Positions 1 through 8,939 of a stretch of 64,000 nt of DNA are shown here, in pieces; position 1 is the first letter of the stretch, and the number at the start of each line of letters is the position of its first letter. Under the pieces are notes generated by a model that made no database searches, had not been told where the DNA came from, and saw nothing but the letters and a program-made list of their open reading frames with translations. Origin of the DNA: Pseudorhodobacter sp. E13 (lineage in GTDB: Bacteria > Pseudomonadota > Alphaproteobacteria > Rhodobacterales > Rhodobacteraceae); the NCBI RefSeq assembly GCF_003991405.1, contig NZ_RPEN01000149.1, forward strand, positions 55,413 through 119,412. The letters are read 5' to 3'. Made by a program: the position numbers and the translations under genes.

Positions 1-824
1 ACCTCGCCACCTTCATGCCGCCACAGCTTGTGGTCAAAGATCACTTCGCCTGCTTCACTGCTACGGCACAGCCTTTTGGCGGCGTCTGCGGTGGCGGCCT
101 GCACTGCGCCTTGCGCCTCCAGGAGGTTGACGATCACGCCATTCAAACGGTCAATGGTAATGCCCAAAGGCTTCAAGGCCCGCAGCGCCCGCCGCGCCTT
201 GACGCGGGTAAAGCGGTCATTGTCATTGCTGGGGTCTTCGATCCACGCCACGCCTTGCCGTGTCAGATATCCCCGCAAATCCGCGCGCGACACCACCAAA
301 AACGGGCGCAAGAACCGAACCGCACCTTCGTCCCAATGCCTGCGCATGCCGACCAGCCCGTCAATCCCGGCCCCACGGGCAAGGCCCATCAGGAATGTCT
401 CGGCCTGATCATCCGCCGTATGGCCCAGCAGAATATGGGAAATGCCTTGCCCCGCCGCCCAATCGGCCATCAGGCCATAGCGGGCTTTGCGCGCGGCTTC
501 CATCAGGTTGCCCGCAACCGCGCCATGCTGCCAGCGCAGCACCGCATGCGGCACGCCCAGCCCGGCGCAAATCTGCGCCACCTGCGCCGCTTCTGCTGCC
601 GACTCGGGGCGCAGCGCGTGATCGACCGTGACGGCCCATAGCGCAAACCCTTCATGCGCCGCCACCGCCGCCATCAGATGCAGCACGGCCATAGAATCAG
701 AACCACCCGAAACCGCAACAGCGACTCGGGTGGGGTTTCGTTCTGTCGATAAGGCGCTTTGCGCAAAATGGGCCAAGACCGCGTCCTGCCCGAATTGCAG
801 CGGCCAGTCGTCGCCTACTGGCAC
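1..824 (-). CDS. tilS: tRNA(Ile)-lysidine synthase TilS, 3' end cut by window edge
   Basis: TilS attaches lysidine to C34 of the AUA-decoding tRNA(Ile), using ATP and lysine, so that the tRNA reads AUA instead of AUG. The minus-strand reading frame is open from 824 to the window edge (about 274 codons). It carries the ATP-binding PP-loop SGGSDS at residues 39-44, and further on the family signature HTADDQAETFLMGLARG, which reads through about 430-380. I chose a GTG start at 824 because it overlaps the stop of cpoB (815-817) in the manner of translational coupling. An ATG further in would cut close to the PP-loop. The gene is last in the tol-pal operon, as in other Rhodobacterales. The C-terminal domain lies outside the window. 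Confidence 0.9.
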   Translation of the reverse strand, partial: MPVGDDWPLQFGQDAVLAHFAQSALSTERNPTRVAVAVSGGSDSMAVLHLMAAVAAHEGFALWAVTVDHALRPESAAEAAQVAQICAGLGVPHAVLRWQHGAVAGNLMEAARKARYGLMADWAAGQGISHILLGHTADDQAETFLMGLARGAGIDGLVGMRRHWDEGAVRFLRPFLVVSRADLRGYLTRQGVAWIEDPSNDNDRFTRVKARRALRALKPLGITIDRLNGVIVNLLEAQGAVQAATADAAKRLCRSSEAGEVIFDHKLWRHEGGE

Positions 825-1633
825 CCCAGCCCCAACGCCGCATTCGCAGCCTCAACCGCCGCCGGATCGCCGGGAAAGCGCACGCCGACCTCTTGCAAGG
901 TCACGCAGGCCTCTGGCCCCTGGCCCAATTCACCCAGCGCCTTGCCCACTTTCATCAGGCTTTCGGCGGCCCGCGCCCCGGTCATATCGCCGGAAAACGC
1001 CTCCAGCCATGCCCGCGCCGCTTCGGATGTTTCGCCCAGTTGCGACAGCGCCTCACCGCGATAGAAATGCGCTTCGGCCGTCAGGGGCCCACCCGTATAG
1101 GTCTGGGCAAAGGTCGCAAAGAGGTCCGCGGCGCTGCGAAAGTCACCTTGACCGAGCACCTCCTTGGCCCGGTCAAAATCCGCTTGCTCATTGGTTGCCA
1201 GAGAGGTGCCGCCGGGAATGACGGGCGGTTGCACAGCGGGCGCCGTGGCCGGTGCCGTGCCCCCCAAGGGCGGGGCCTGGCCCACCTGGCTCAGATCGCC
1301 GCCTTCCAGCTCTACCAGACGGAATTCAATGTCATTGACCCGCCGCGTGCCATCCGTGACCACCTGATTAAGCCGGAACTCAAGGCTTTCGGTCTTGGCC
1401 GTCAATTGCGCAAGCGCGGCTTCGATCGTGTCGACCCGGTCCAGCAAAGCGCCGCCATAGCCGCCGCTTGCCGGGCCTGTGGTCGACAATTCAGCCCGAA
1501 GCCCCTGCACGGCCCCGCCCAGAACCGTCAGTTCCTGCCGAATATCGGCCAGGGTTTGCGCGCGGTCCTGCGCAAACCCTGCCAGCGGCCAGACCGCCAG
1601 TATGATTGCTGCCGTAACACCCGCGCGCATCAT
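815..1633 (-). CDS. cpoB: Periplasmic Tol-Pal coordinator CpoB (YbgF)
   Basis: CpoB couples outer-membrane constriction by the Tol-Pal machine to septal peptidoglycan synthesis. The 272-residue protein starts with a signal peptide (hydrophobic residues about 5-20, then A-Q-D). A coiled-coil trimerisation segment follows at about residues 25-100, with heptad-like L/V/I spacing. A Pro/Gly-rich linker comes next, and the C-terminal half (about 145-272) has TPR-type repeats. It lies 3 nt downstream of pal and overlaps the tilS start, so it is part of the same transcript. Its length fits the family. Confidence 0.88.
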   Translation of the reverse strand: MMRAGVTAAIILAVWPLAGFAQDRAQTLADIRQELTVLGGAVQGLRAELSTTGPASGGYGGALLDRVDTIEAALAQLTAKTESLEFRLNQVVTDGTRRVNDIEFRLVELEGGDLSQVGQAPPLGGTAPATAPAVQPPVIPGGTSLATNEQADFDRAKEVLGQGDFRSAADLFATFAQTYTGGPLTAEAHFYRGEALSQLGETSEAARAWLEAFSGDMTGARAAESLMKVGKALGELGQGPEACVTLQEVGVRFPGDPAAVEAANAALGLGCQ

Positions 1634-1636
1634 GGC

Positions 1637-2167
1637 TTAGCTACCTGCGCCCAGCGACAGAACCGTCACCGCACGGCGGTTGCGGCTATAGCAATCCTCG
1701 GTCGAGCAGACCTCTACCGGGCGCTCCTTGCCATAAGACACGGTGCGGATACGGCTTGCGGCAACCCCTTGCGAAATCAGGAAGTTCTGCGCAGCCGAGG
1801 CACGGCGCGCGCCGAGTGCAAGGTTATACTGGCGGGTGCCCTGCTCATCGGCATGGCCTTCGATGATCAGCGCGTAATCGCTGTTGGTTTGCAGCCATTG
1901 CGCCTGCCCCGTCAGGGTTGCGCGGGCCTCATCGGACAGGGTGCTTTGATCCACGGCAAAGAACACGCGATCCCCCAGCGTCTGCTGGAAATAGGCCACA
2001 GAGCGCGGATCATCCGCACCGCCCAGACCCGTGCTGTCAATCCCGCCAGCGCCACCGGCACCCCCGGCCCCGCCAGCGCCACCAGCGCCAAAACGGTCGG
2101 GGTTGTTACAGGCCGCAAGGCCCAGCATCGCGATCAACCACATCGCCTTTGGTAGATAAGACATCAT
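1637..2167 (-). CDS. pal: Peptidoglycan-associated lipoprotein Pal
   Basis: Pal anchors the outer membrane to peptidoglycan and is the partner of TolB and TolA in outer-membrane constriction during division. The 176-residue product has a lipoprotein signal with the lipobox L-A-A-C at residues 17-20. A (Ala-Gly-Gly)n linker follows at about 27-42. The OmpA-like domain fills about 65-170 and contains the signature GHADEQGTRQYNLALGARRA. Two cysteines (C-STED-C) near residues 155-160 could form a disulfide. A second in-frame ATG directly follows the first, so the start may be one codon later. It sits between tolB and cpoB in the operon. The glycine linker is longer and purer than in enterobacterial Pal. 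Confidence 0.95.
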   Translation of the reverse strand: MMSYLPKAMWLIAMLGLAACNNPDRFGAGGAGGAGGAGGAGGIDSTGLGGADDPRSVAYFQQTLGDRVFFAVDQSTLSDEARATLTGQAQWLQTNSDYALIIEGHADEQGTRQYNLALGARRASAAQNFLISQGVAASRIRTVSYGKERPVEVCSTEDCYSRNRRAVTVLSLGAGS

Positions 2168-2249
2168 TCCGTCCTTTGTTTATTGGCCTGATTACGACCA
2201 CAGTAACAGGTTTGGACTGCCCTGTGAATCGGGCAATCATCACATAATT

Positions 2250-3587
2250 TTACGGCAGAAGCGGCGACCACGACGGGTCCGATGCCGCGCCATCGCTGCT
2301 GACCGGGCGCAGGTTGCGCCCCGTGATATCCACCGAATACAACGAGGATTGCCCCGCCGCCCCAGCGGTTTCGCGGGTGAACATGATCACGCGACCATTG
2401 GGCGACCATGTCGGGCCCTCATCCAAGAACGAGGCGGTCAGCAACCGCTCTTCCGACCCGTCAACCCGCATCACGCCGATGTGGAACCGGCCCTGATGCT
2501 GCTTGGTAAAGGCGATCAGATCGCCGCGCGGGCTCCAGACCGGGGTGGAATAGCGGCCCGGACCGTTGGAAATGCGCTGCGGCTCGCCGCCACCTGCCGA
2601 CATCACATAAATCTGCTGGGTGCCGGACCGGTCGGATTCAAACACGATACGGCTGCCATCCGGGCTGTAATCCGGCGCGGTTTCAATCGAGGGCGCATTG
2701 GTCAGCCGCGACAAGGTGCCGGAATTGGTATCCACGGTGTAAAGGTCGCTGTTGCCGCCCTGCTCAAGGCTGAACACCACTGTCCGCCCATCCGGCGCAA
2801 AGCGCGGCGCAAAGGTCATGGTGCCGGGCTGGTCGCCCAAGGCGCGGGCCTGCACCGATGCCACATCCATCAGGTAGATCTTCGGAAAGCCCGACTGATA
2901 CGATGTATACAGGATACGATCCCCCGAAGGCGAAAAGCGCGGGGCCAGCACGATAGAACGGCTGTCGGTCAGATATTGCACATTGGCCCCATCGTAATCC
3001 ATCACCGCCAAACGCTTGGCCCGCTGGTTCTTTGGCCCGGTTTCCGAAACAAAGACCACACGGCTGTCAAAATAGCCGCCCTCACCGGTGATCCGGCTGT
3101 AAACCGCATCGGCCACCTTATGCGCCATGCGCCGCCAGCTTTGCGTGGTGCCGGCAAATTGCAGCCCCTCGCCCATCTGCTGACCCGAGAAAATATCGAA
3201 CAGGCGGAATTTCACCACGATGCGGTCGCCGCTCGCACTTACTGCGCCCGTGACCAGCGCCTGCGCGTTGATCGCTTTCCAATCGCCGTAAGCCACCGGT
3301 GCGTCAAAGCTGCTGATCCGGCCCACATGGGCGCTGGCCGGGATTTCCCGGAACAATCCGGTGCCCGACAGATCCGACGCGATCACCCGCGCAAGGTTCT
3401 TGGCATATTCGCCCGCAGCCCCGTTCTCGGCCACGAAATCGGGCACGGCAAAGGGCAAAGGCTCGATCACGCCTTCGACGATTTCAATCCGAAGCGGGCC
3501 GTTCTGCGCCACCACCGGGGCTGCAACCAGCCCGCCAAACATCAAGCCAAGCGCAAGCAATAGGCCGAAGGGTCTCTGATAGGTCAT
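2250..3587 (-). CDS. tolB: Tol-Pal system protein TolB
   Basis: TolB is the periplasmic beta-propeller protein that shuttles between Pal and TolA. The 445-residue product has a cleavable signal peptide (hydrophobic 8-25). A TolB N-terminal domain spans about 30-155. At least five WD40-like PD40 repeats follow, each with an SPDG/SPSG-type turn and a D-x-Y or Y-x-M-D strand; examples are [33 protein letters not shown] and [10 protein letters not shown]. The start codon overlaps the tolA stop by 4 nt (ATGA), indicating coupled translation. Pal follows after about 80 nt. Confidence 0.96.
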   Translation of the reverse strand: MTYQRPFGLLLALGLMFGGLVAAPVVAQNGPLRIEIVEGVIEPLPFAVPDFVAENGAAGEYAKNLARVIASDLSGTGLFREIPASAHVGRISSFDAPVAYGDWKAINAQALVTGAVSASGDRIVVKFRLFDIFSGQQMGEGLQFAGTTQSWRRMAHKVADAVYSRITGEGGYFDSRVVFVSETGPKNQRAKRLAVMDYDGANVQYLTDSRSIVLAPRFSPSGDRILYTSYQSGFPKIYLMDVASVQARALGDQPGTMTFAPRFAPDGRTVVFSLEQGGNSDLYTVDTNSGTLSRLTNAPSIETAPDYSPDGSRIVFESDRSGTQQIYVMSAGGGEPQRISNGPGRYSTPVWSPRGDLIAFTKQHQGRFHIGVMRVDGSEERLLTASFLDEGPTWSPNGRVIMFTRETAGAAGQSSLYSVDITGRNLRPVSSDGAASDPSWSPLLP

Positions 3588-4741
3588 TTGATCCTCATTC
3601 TCTCCGGGTTGAAGACAAGTTCCAGGTTACGCCACTGATCATATTTGTCAGGGGGAAGTTGGAAGCCATTGGCACCGCACAAGATCACAGCCCGCCGCCC
3701 TGCCTCAAAGGCCTGACGCGCGGCACCTTCCGATCCGCCGGTGAATTCCGTCATGGTGATAGAGCCGATATCGGGCTTGCCATCCTGCCCCAGCGCCACC
3801 GCAATCGTCACCGTGACTTGCAACGCCTCGGACGACAAAGAGCCGACGTTCCAGCAAGCCTGCACCGCTACACGCAGCGCATCTTTCTCGCCTGCGGTCA
3901 TCGGCGGGCCGCTGGGGGCGGTCGCGGGGGCCTCGGTCGCGGCACCGCCTGCGGTGGCGGCGGCCACGGCCTCGGCAATCGCATCGCGCGGCACATCCGG
4001 GGTGGTGGTGGGCGTTGCGGGCGCGTCAGTCGGCGCCGCCTCGGCCCGGCGCGCAGGGCGCGGTTTCGGGCGGGACGAGGCCGAAGGCGCCAGCGGTTCG
4101 GCCTTGTTGGCCTCGGTCGCAAGCTCGGTGCCTGCTTCCTGTTGCGCGGCTTCGGGTTTTTCTTCTTCGACCACAACCGCGTCCGGTGTCGCCTCTGGCG
4201 TCACGGCGGGGGCCGGTGTAGGGGCCACAACCGCATCCGGCGCAGGCGCTTCGGTGGGCTGCGGGGCCACACGATCGGCCGGTTTCGGACGCGGGCGCGA
4301 ACTGACCGTCGGCGCAAGAACCGGCGGCTCATCCACGGCCACAGGTGCGGGGGGCGTGGGGTCTTCGGGCGCTTGCGGCACAGGCTCGGGCGCGGTTTCG
4401 ACCACATCGGGGGCGGCTTCCGGCGCAGGCTCCGGCTCGGGGCGCGGCGGTGGCGGTTGCGTCACAACCGGCGGCGTTTCGGGCTGCGGGGTCGGTGCCG
4501 GGGTTTCCTCGGCCGGGGTCACGGGCGTGGGCGTTGCAATATCGGTTTGCGGGGCCTCCGGTGCCGGGGCCGTGGGCGATGCCGCCTGAATCGCCTCAAA
4601 CTCGGCGCTCGACAACAACGACACTTCGGTCACTGCAATCTCGGGGGCCTCATCATGGCGGATGAAAAACCCGCCAATCAACGCCCACAGGATCAGGCCG
4701 ACATGTCCGATGCCTGAAAAGAGAATCCCCTTGTCCATCAC
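3584..4741 (-). CDS. tolA: Cell envelope integrity protein TolA, proline-rich
   Basis: TolA bridges the inner membrane (TolQR) to TolB/Pal and carries proton-motive force to the outer membrane. The 385-residue protein has one N-terminal membrane helix (about 8-28). A long low-complexity periplasmic arm rich in Pro, Ala, Glu and Thr spans about 50-275. A C-terminal TonB/TolA-like domain spans about 285-385, with a Cys pair near residues 296 and 356. The arm contains two near-copies of a basic block ([11 protein letters not shown] and [11 protein letters not shown]). Unlike the Ala/Lys helical arm of E. coli TolA it should be extended, as is usual for this order. Identity comes from position and architecture more than from residue matches. 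Confidence 0.88.
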   Translation of the reverse strand: MMDKGILFSGIGHVGLILWALIGGFFIRHDEAPEIAVTEVSLLSSAEFEAIQAASPTAPAPEAPQTDIATPTPVTPAEETPAPTPQPETPPVVTQPPPPRPEPEPAPEAAPDVVETAPEPVPQAPEDPTPPAPVAVDEPPVLAPTVSSRPRPKPADRVAPQPTEAPAPDAVVAPTPAPAVTPEATPDAVVVEEEKPEAAQQEAGTELATEANKAEPLAPSASSRPKPRPARRAEAAPTDAPATPTTTPDVPRDAIAEAVAAATAGGAATEAPATAPSGPPMTAGEKDALRVAVQACWNVGSLSSEALQVTVTIAVALGQDGKPDIGSITMTEFTGGSEGAARQAFEAGRRAVILCGANGFQLPPDKYDQWRNLELVFNPERMRIK

Positions 4742-4747
4742 GTCAGC

Positions 4748-5218
4748 CTAGCCGCCCGACGCGCCAAAAGACGGCCCGTCCGTATCGGTTACAAGCCCGA
4801 TATTGCGGAACCCGCCTGCATTCAGCGCCCCCATCACCTGCGCCACACGGGCATAGGGAATAGTCCCATCGGCGCGCAGGAAAATCTTGTCGCTGGTCCG
4901 CTCGGCCGCGACGGCTTGCAATTTCGGGATCAGATCGGCATCCGCCACTTCCTGACTCTGGATCAGCAACCGACCATCGGCGGCCATGGTGATCGTCAGC
5001 GGCTCTTCCTGTTCGGTCGGAAGCGCGGTCGCAGCGGTTTTCGGCAATTCGATCGGCACGCCCACGGTCAACATCGGGGCCGCGACCATGAAAATGATCA
5101 GCAGCACCAGCATCACGTCGACAAAGGGCGTGACGTTGATCTCGGACATCGCGGCAGATTTGCCCCGCCGCCGCCCGCGCCGCCCGCCGCCCGATTTTTT
5201 CATGACCCCTGCGCCCAT
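4748..5218 (-). CDS. tolR: Tol-Pal proton-channel subunit TolR (ExbD family)
   Basis: TolR is the stator/plug partner of TolQ that uses the proton gradient to energise TolA. The 156-residue protein has a short basic cytoplasmic N-terminus (Gly/Arg-rich), then one membrane helix containing PFVDVMLVLLIIFMVAAPML. The Asp in this helix matches the essential ExbD/TolR protonatable Asp. A periplasmic domain of about 95 residues follows. The gene lies 3 nt after tolQ and 6 nt before tolA. The Arg/Gly stretch (residues about 9-20) before the helix is a positive-inside signal. Confidence 0.94.
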   Translation of the reverse strand: MGAGVMKKSGGGRRGRRRGKSAAMSEINVTPFVDVMLVLLIIFMVAAPMLTVGVPIELPKTAATALPTEQEEPLTITMAADGRLLIQSQEVADADLIPKLQAVAAERTSDKIFLRADGTIPYARVAQVMGALNAGGFRNIGLVTDTDGPSFGASGG

Positions 5219-5221
5219 GGC

Positions 5222-5917
5222 TCAGGAATCCAACTGGCGCGACAGGATCGTGGCAAATTCATCGGCAAAGGCTTCATAGCCGCCGATGATCCGCTCACTG
5301 TCGGAATTCAGCTTGTTGTAAAACACCACCGCCGGAATAGCGGCGATCAGGCCGATCCCGGTGGCCAGCAGCGCCTCGGCAATACCGGGGGCCACAACGG
5401 CAAGATTGGTGTTCTGGCTCAGCGCAATCTGTTCAAACGCGTGCTTGATGCCCCAAACGGTGCCGAACAAGCCGATAAACGGCGCGGTGGACCCGGTGGT
5501 CGCCAGAAAGGACAAGCCGTTGTTCAACCCTTCGCTTTCCTTGGCAATCGCCACATCCATGCTGCGGTCAATCCGGGCCTGCGCGCCTGCGATCAGCCCA
5601 CCATCATCACGGTGACTGCGCCGCCATTCCAACATGCCCGCCGCGAAAATCCGTTCGGACGCGCCGCGCGGCTCCGACCCGATCTTTTCGAACAGTTCAT
5701 CCAGCGGCTCGCCCGACCAGAAGGCCCGGTCAAAAATCGCGGCCTCACGCTTGGCAAGGCGATAGGCGATATGTTTGCGGATGATGATGGCCCATGACCA
5801 AAAGGACATGACCAGCAGCATCAGCATCACCAGCTTCACTGTCAGGGTTGCGCGCGCAAAAAGCGCCAGCATCGAGAAATCAATCTCCCGCGCCGCCGCA
5901 AGGGTATCCGTTTCCAT
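5222..5917 (-). CDS. tolQ: Tol-Pal proton-channel subunit TolQ
   Basis: TolQ forms the pentameric inner-membrane channel around TolR. The 231-residue protein has the family layout: an N-terminal membrane helix (about 24-46), a cytoplasmic loop, then two helices. The conserved stretches TGSTAPFIGLFGTVWGIKHAF and GIAEALLATGIGLIAAIPAV are present and carry the Thr and Gly residues expected in the proton path. It opens the tight tolQRAB-pal-cpoB-tilS run. The 144 bp upstream to ybgC probably hold the operon promoter, but I cannot pick out a convincing -35/-10 pair. Confidence 0.95.
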   Translation of the reverse strand: METDTLAAAREIDFSMLALFARATLTVKLVMLMLLVMSFWSWAIIIRKHIAYRLAKREAAIFDRAFWSGEPLDELFEKIGSEPRGASERIFAAGMLEWRRSHRDDGGLIAGAQARIDRSMDVAIAKESEGLNNGLSFLATTGSTAPFIGLFGTVWGIKHAFEQIALSQNTNLAVVAPGIAEALLATGIGLIAAIPAVVFYNKLNSDSERIIGGYEAFADEFATILSRQLDS

Positions 5918-6061
5918 ATCGCCTGCTCTTCTCTTATTGGGCCGTTCTTCGGCCTTGGTTCCGGCAATTCTATCCGTTTTTCAAGGCAAATGCCAATAGA
6001 GCATAACGCAAACGCGCGGGAAGCCGCCGTTTGGCCCGGTCACGTCGATGTTATCACCCGC

Positions 6062-6457
6062 TCAGGACGCGCCGATCTGGTGGCGCAGTGCCTCTGGCAG
6101 GCGGGCGGGGCGGCCCTCTGAGGTCAGACAAACCAATGTAACTTGGGCGGTGAACAGCACTTCCTCGCCGCGCAGCACGCATTGCGCCAAGGTCAGGCGC
6201 GCGCCGCTGGCGGTTTCAAGAATTGTGCGCACTTGCAATATATCGTCATAAACCGCTGGGCGCAGATAGTCCGCCACCACCCGGCGCACCGCAAAAACCA
6301 GCCCCTGCTCGGCCCGAAGCGCCGCCTGATCCACCCCAAGGCCGCGCACCCATTCGCTGCGCGCGCGTTCGATAAATTTCAGGTAATTGGCGTAATACAC
6401 AATCCCCGCAAGGTCGGTATCTTCGTAATAGACCCGCAGATCAAAGCGATGCATCAC
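6062..6457 (-). CDS. ybgC: Acyl-CoA thioesterase YbgC, Tol-Pal associated
   Basis: YbgC is a hot-dog-fold thioesterase acting on short-chain or hydroxy acyl-CoA and is nearly always the first gene of tol-pal clusters. The 131-residue product has the catalytic signature YYEDTDLAGIVYYANYLKF near the N-terminus, with the catalytic Asp at residue 15, and ERAR-E just after. Two Met codons open the frame and either could be used. It is separated from tolQ by 144 bp, more than the rest of the operon, so it may have its own transcript. Confidence 0.93.
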   Translation of the reverse strand: MMHRFDLRVYYEDTDLAGIVYYANYLKFIERARSEWVRGLGVDQAALRAEQGLVFAVRRVVADYLRPAVYDDILQVRTILETASGARLTLAQCVLRGEEVLFTAQVTLVCLTSEGRPARLPEALRHQIGAS

Positions 6458-6674
6458 AACTGCCCCCTTTTGCCTGCCACAGGGCTAGCGCGCAGAGGGC
6501 AACAGGGCAAGCCACAAGCTATCGCCCCAACACGGAAACAATACGTGCCGATCCGCATCATTGACGACGCAACAGCACCTAAAAATTGTCACAAAGTTAG
6601 CGATAATCCTCCCTAATTGGGCCGGATTGTTCCTGCATCCTGACCCAATCGAGCAATTAACAAGTGAGTATGAC

Positions 6675-6998
6675 ATGAAGAAAATATCTTTGACCCTGGC
6701 AACGTCCAGCCTGCTCTTTCAAAACACCGGCGCACGTGCCGATGCCCCAAATCTTGCGGAACTGATGGCAGAGCCGTCCTTTGCGCCCCATCCCGTGCTG
6801 GTCGCCATTCTGGCACTGGTGGGCATGGCCTGCCTCGTCCTGATGGCCCGCACCCCGTTTTCTGACATGGGCAAGGGCGGCTGGGCGCTGCCGCGCAAAC
6901 CCTTCGGAGGGCTGCCGCTGTTCTGGCTGTCCAAACGGACCAGCCTCGCCTTGCTGGCAACCCTTGCTGTCAGCACCTCGATGATCGGCATGGCCTGA
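6675..6998 (+). CDS. Small membrane protein, function unknown
   Basis: I do not recognise this 107-residue protein. It has an N-terminal hydrophobic/signal-like segment (KKISLTLATSSLLF), a second helix at about 38-58 (VLVAILALVGMACLVLMA) and a third near the C-terminus (LALLATLAVSTSMIGMA). Between the last two is a basic-aromatic loop. The ATG at 6675 was chosen because the hydrophobic N-terminus begins there. The frame is open further upstream, but that part looks non-coding. It is transcribed divergently from ybgC, with 217 bp between them, and is followed by a GC-rich hairpin at 7015-7047. It may be a small integral membrane protein with a periplasmic loop. Confidence 0.55.
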   Translation: MKKISLTLATSSLLFQNTGARADAPNLAELMAEPSFAPHPVLVAILALVGMACLVLMARTPFSDMGKGGWALPRKPFGGLPLFWLSKRTSLALLATLAVSTSMIGMA

Positions 6999-7014
6999 TC
7001 ACCTCTGCACAATT

Positions 7015-7047
7015 CGGGGGCGCGTCTTTCAGGTTTCCGCGCCCCCG
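7015..7047. terminator. GC-rich hairpin between convergent genes
   Basis: A perfect 10-bp stem (CGGGGGCGCG / CGCGCCCCCG) with a 13-nt loop lies between two converging genes ending at 6998 and 7076. No T-run follows on either strand, so termination may be weak or Rho-assisted. Confidence 0.55.
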
Positions 7048-7075
7048 TTGATCGCCCCGCATTGCGCGCGCAGGC

Positions 7076-7702
7076 CTATTGCGCCGCGTGCTGCATCCGG
7101 GCCGCCAGACGCAAAGCATGGCTTTTGTCCTGCGCAGCGACAGGCATCACCGGGTCATAGCCCGCCCGGATCAAGGCACCGATCTCAGGCCGCAGCACCA
7201 CCGTGTCTCCGGCCTTCACCATGGGCGACCGCGCGCGAAACGCCGTATCCGACCACAGCAAAATCACCTGCACCGCCTGGTTCAACGCCAGCACATCCGC
7301 CGAAACCGCCTCCAGCTCGGCATCCATCCGCACAAAGACAAAGGCCGCCTTGATCGCACCATCCGCCTCAAAGCGGAAACTGCGGTATTGGTTGGCGCCC
7401 GCCGCCTCCAGCCGATGGGTCAGCGCCTCCAGATCGGGGATCATCTCGCCCAAACGCGGCACCGCCCGCAACTCCGCCCAATCCGTCAGGAAAAACACCA
7501 TAAGGTTCGCACCCAACTCGGGGTCCGTCTCGGCCATCTTGTGACCGGCAAGCGCCACAACCGCCTCCACCGCGCCCTTCACAACAGCCAACGTCGCCTC
7601 TGTCACACCAAAGACCACGGGCACGATGGGCCGCGCCCAGCGCGCAAACAAATATTGCCCATCGGCCCGCGTGAACAACGCTTCTACCTCTGCTGGCTCC
7701 AT
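7076..7702 (-). CDS. Conserved hypothetical protein, likely cytoplasmic
   Basis: This 208-residue protein has no signal peptide or membrane helix and an acidic, alpha/beta-looking composition. Distinct stretches are FARWARPIVPVVFGV, NLMVFFLTDWAEL and FEADGAIKAAFVFVRMD. I do not recognise a named family. It is probably a conserved Rhodobacterales protein, given normal codon use and clear strand preference. It lies 205 bp downstream of ruvB and is unlikely to share its transcript, because a hairpin and a repeat element lie between them. Confidence 0.7.
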   Translation of the reverse strand: MEPAEVEALFTRADGQYLFARWARPIVPVVFGVTEATLAVVKGAVEAVVALAGHKMAETDPELGANLMVFFLTDWAELRAVPRLGEMIPDLEALTHRLEAAGANQYRSFRFEADGAIKAAFVFVRMDAELEAVSADVLALNQAVQVILLWSDTAFRARSPMVKAGDTVVLRPEIGALIRAGYDPVMPVAAQDKSHALRLAARMQHAAQ

Positions 7703-7771
7703 TGGTTCCTCCTGTCTGGCCTTGCCCCTCCTACCGCAAGGCTCAGGGCCAGAACAAGCAACTGCTCGCAG

Positions 7772-7793
7772 ATTTCATCTTGGCAAAAATACC
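7772..7793 (-). repeat. Dispersed gene-end repeat, copy A
   Basis: On the minus strand this reads GGTATTTTTGCCAAGATGAA(AT). The same 22-mer recurs exactly at 17036-17057 and with two changes at 28240-28261. It lies downstream of ruvB in ruvB's sense orientation. See the findings for the whole family. Confidence 0.75.
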
Positions 7794-7854
7794 TGCCCGC
7801 TTTGCCACCCAATCCCACCGCCCGAGTGAACGCCCGTGGCAACGCCGCCGCAGC

Positions 7855-7871
7855 GGGGGGTCAATCCCCCC
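7855..7871 (-). terminator. Hairpin after ruvB
   Basis: GGGGGG-TCAAT-CCCCCC forms a strong short stem 37 nt past the ruvB stop codon. There is no U-run. It could protect the 3' end or act with Rho. Confidence 0.5.
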
Positions 7872-7907
7872 CAAGGTGGCTCCCCCGCCCCGGCCAAACG
7901 ACCGATC

Positions 7908-8936
7908 CTATTTCACCTCGAATAAATCGCTCTGCCCCGGCGGGCGCGGGGCCTCCAGCCCCAGATGCCGCCAGGCACGGGCGGCCAGCATCCGCCCGCG
8001 CGGCGTGCGCTGTATAAGGCCTTGCTGCAACAGATAAGGCTCGATCACTTCCTCCAGCGCATCGCGCGCCTCCGACAGCGCGGCCGAGATGGTTTCCACC
8101 CCCACCGGCCCGCCGCCGTAATGCTCGGCCAGCAACATCATATACCGCCGGTCCGCCCCATCGAGGCCCAGATGATCCACCCCCAGCCGCGTCAACGCGC
8201 GGTCGGCAATTTCGCGGGTCAAGCGCCCGTCCCCTTCGACCAGCACAAAATCCACCACCCGCCGCAACAAGCGCCCGGCAATCCGGGGCGTGCCGCGCGC
8301 GCGCTTGGCAATCTCCCGCGTGCCCTCGGGCTCGGCTTTCACCCCCATCAGCCGCGCCCCGCGCGTGACAATCAGGTCCAGCTCATCCTCGGTGTAAAAC
8401 ACCAACCGCGTCGGAATGCCGAAGCGGTCGCGCAGCGGTGTGGTCAACAACCCCAACCGTGTCGTGGCCCCCACCAGCGTAAAGGGCTGCAAATCTATCC
8501 GCACCGTGCGCGCAGCAGGCCCCTCACCGATCACCAGATCCAGCGCGAAATCCTCCATCGCGGGATACAGCACCTCTTCGACCACCGGAGAGAGCCGGTG
8601 AATCTCGTCGATGAACAGCACGTCATTGGGTTCCAGATTGGTCAGAATGGCGGCCAGATCGCCCGCCTTGGCCAACACCGGGCCTGAAGTCATGCGAAAG
8701 CCTACCCCCAATTCCCGCGCCATGATCTGCGCCAGCGTGGTTTTGCCAAGCCCCGGCGGGCCGTGGAACAGCGTGTGATCCATCGCCTCGCCACGGATTT
8801 TGGCGGATTCGATGAAGACCCGCAGATTGGCGCGGGCTTCGGCTTGACCGACAAATTCCTCCAGCACTTGCGGGCGCAAGGCGCGGTCGGCATCTTCGGG
8901 CAGGCCTTCGGGGCGCAGCGTGGGATCGGGTTCCAT
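7908..8936 (-). CDS. ruvB: Holliday junction branch-migration motor RuvB
   Basis: RuvB is the AAA+ hexameric helicase that drives branch migration together with RuvA. The 342-residue protein has Walker [10 protein letters not shown] at 59-67, Walker B with DEIH at 110-113, a sensor region GATTRLG, and the C-terminal winged-helix domain with [17 protein letters not shown]. The length is typical. It starts 3 nt after ruvA, so ruvC-ruvA-ruvB form one operon. It ends with a G/C hairpin at 7855-7871. Confidence 0.98.
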   Translation of the reverse strand: MEPDPTLRPEGLPEDADRALRPQVLEEFVGQAEARANLRVFIESAKIRGEAMDHTLFHGPPGLGKTTLAQIMARELGVGFRMTSGPVLAKAGDLAAILTNLEPNDVLFIDEIHRLSPVVEEVLYPAMEDFALDLVIGEGPAARTVRIDLQPFTLVGATTRLGLLTTPLRDRFGIPTRLVFYTEDELDLIVTRGARLMGVKAEPEGTREIAKRARGTPRIAGRLLRRVVDFVLVEGDGRLTREIADRALTRLGVDHLGLDGADRRYMMLLAEHYGGGPVGVETISAALSEARDALEEVIEPYLLQQGLIQRTPRGRMLAARAWRHLGLEAPRPPGQSDLFEVK

Positions 8937-8939
8937 GTC

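Noticed and set aside
15..641. Plus-strand open frame at the left edge
   Set aside because: The opposite strand encodes TilS with its PP-loop and ADDQAET signature.
3659..4717. A 352-codon plus-strand open frame, Gly/Arg-rich
   Set aside because: Antisense of tolA; low-complexity GC-rich DNA leaves all frames open.
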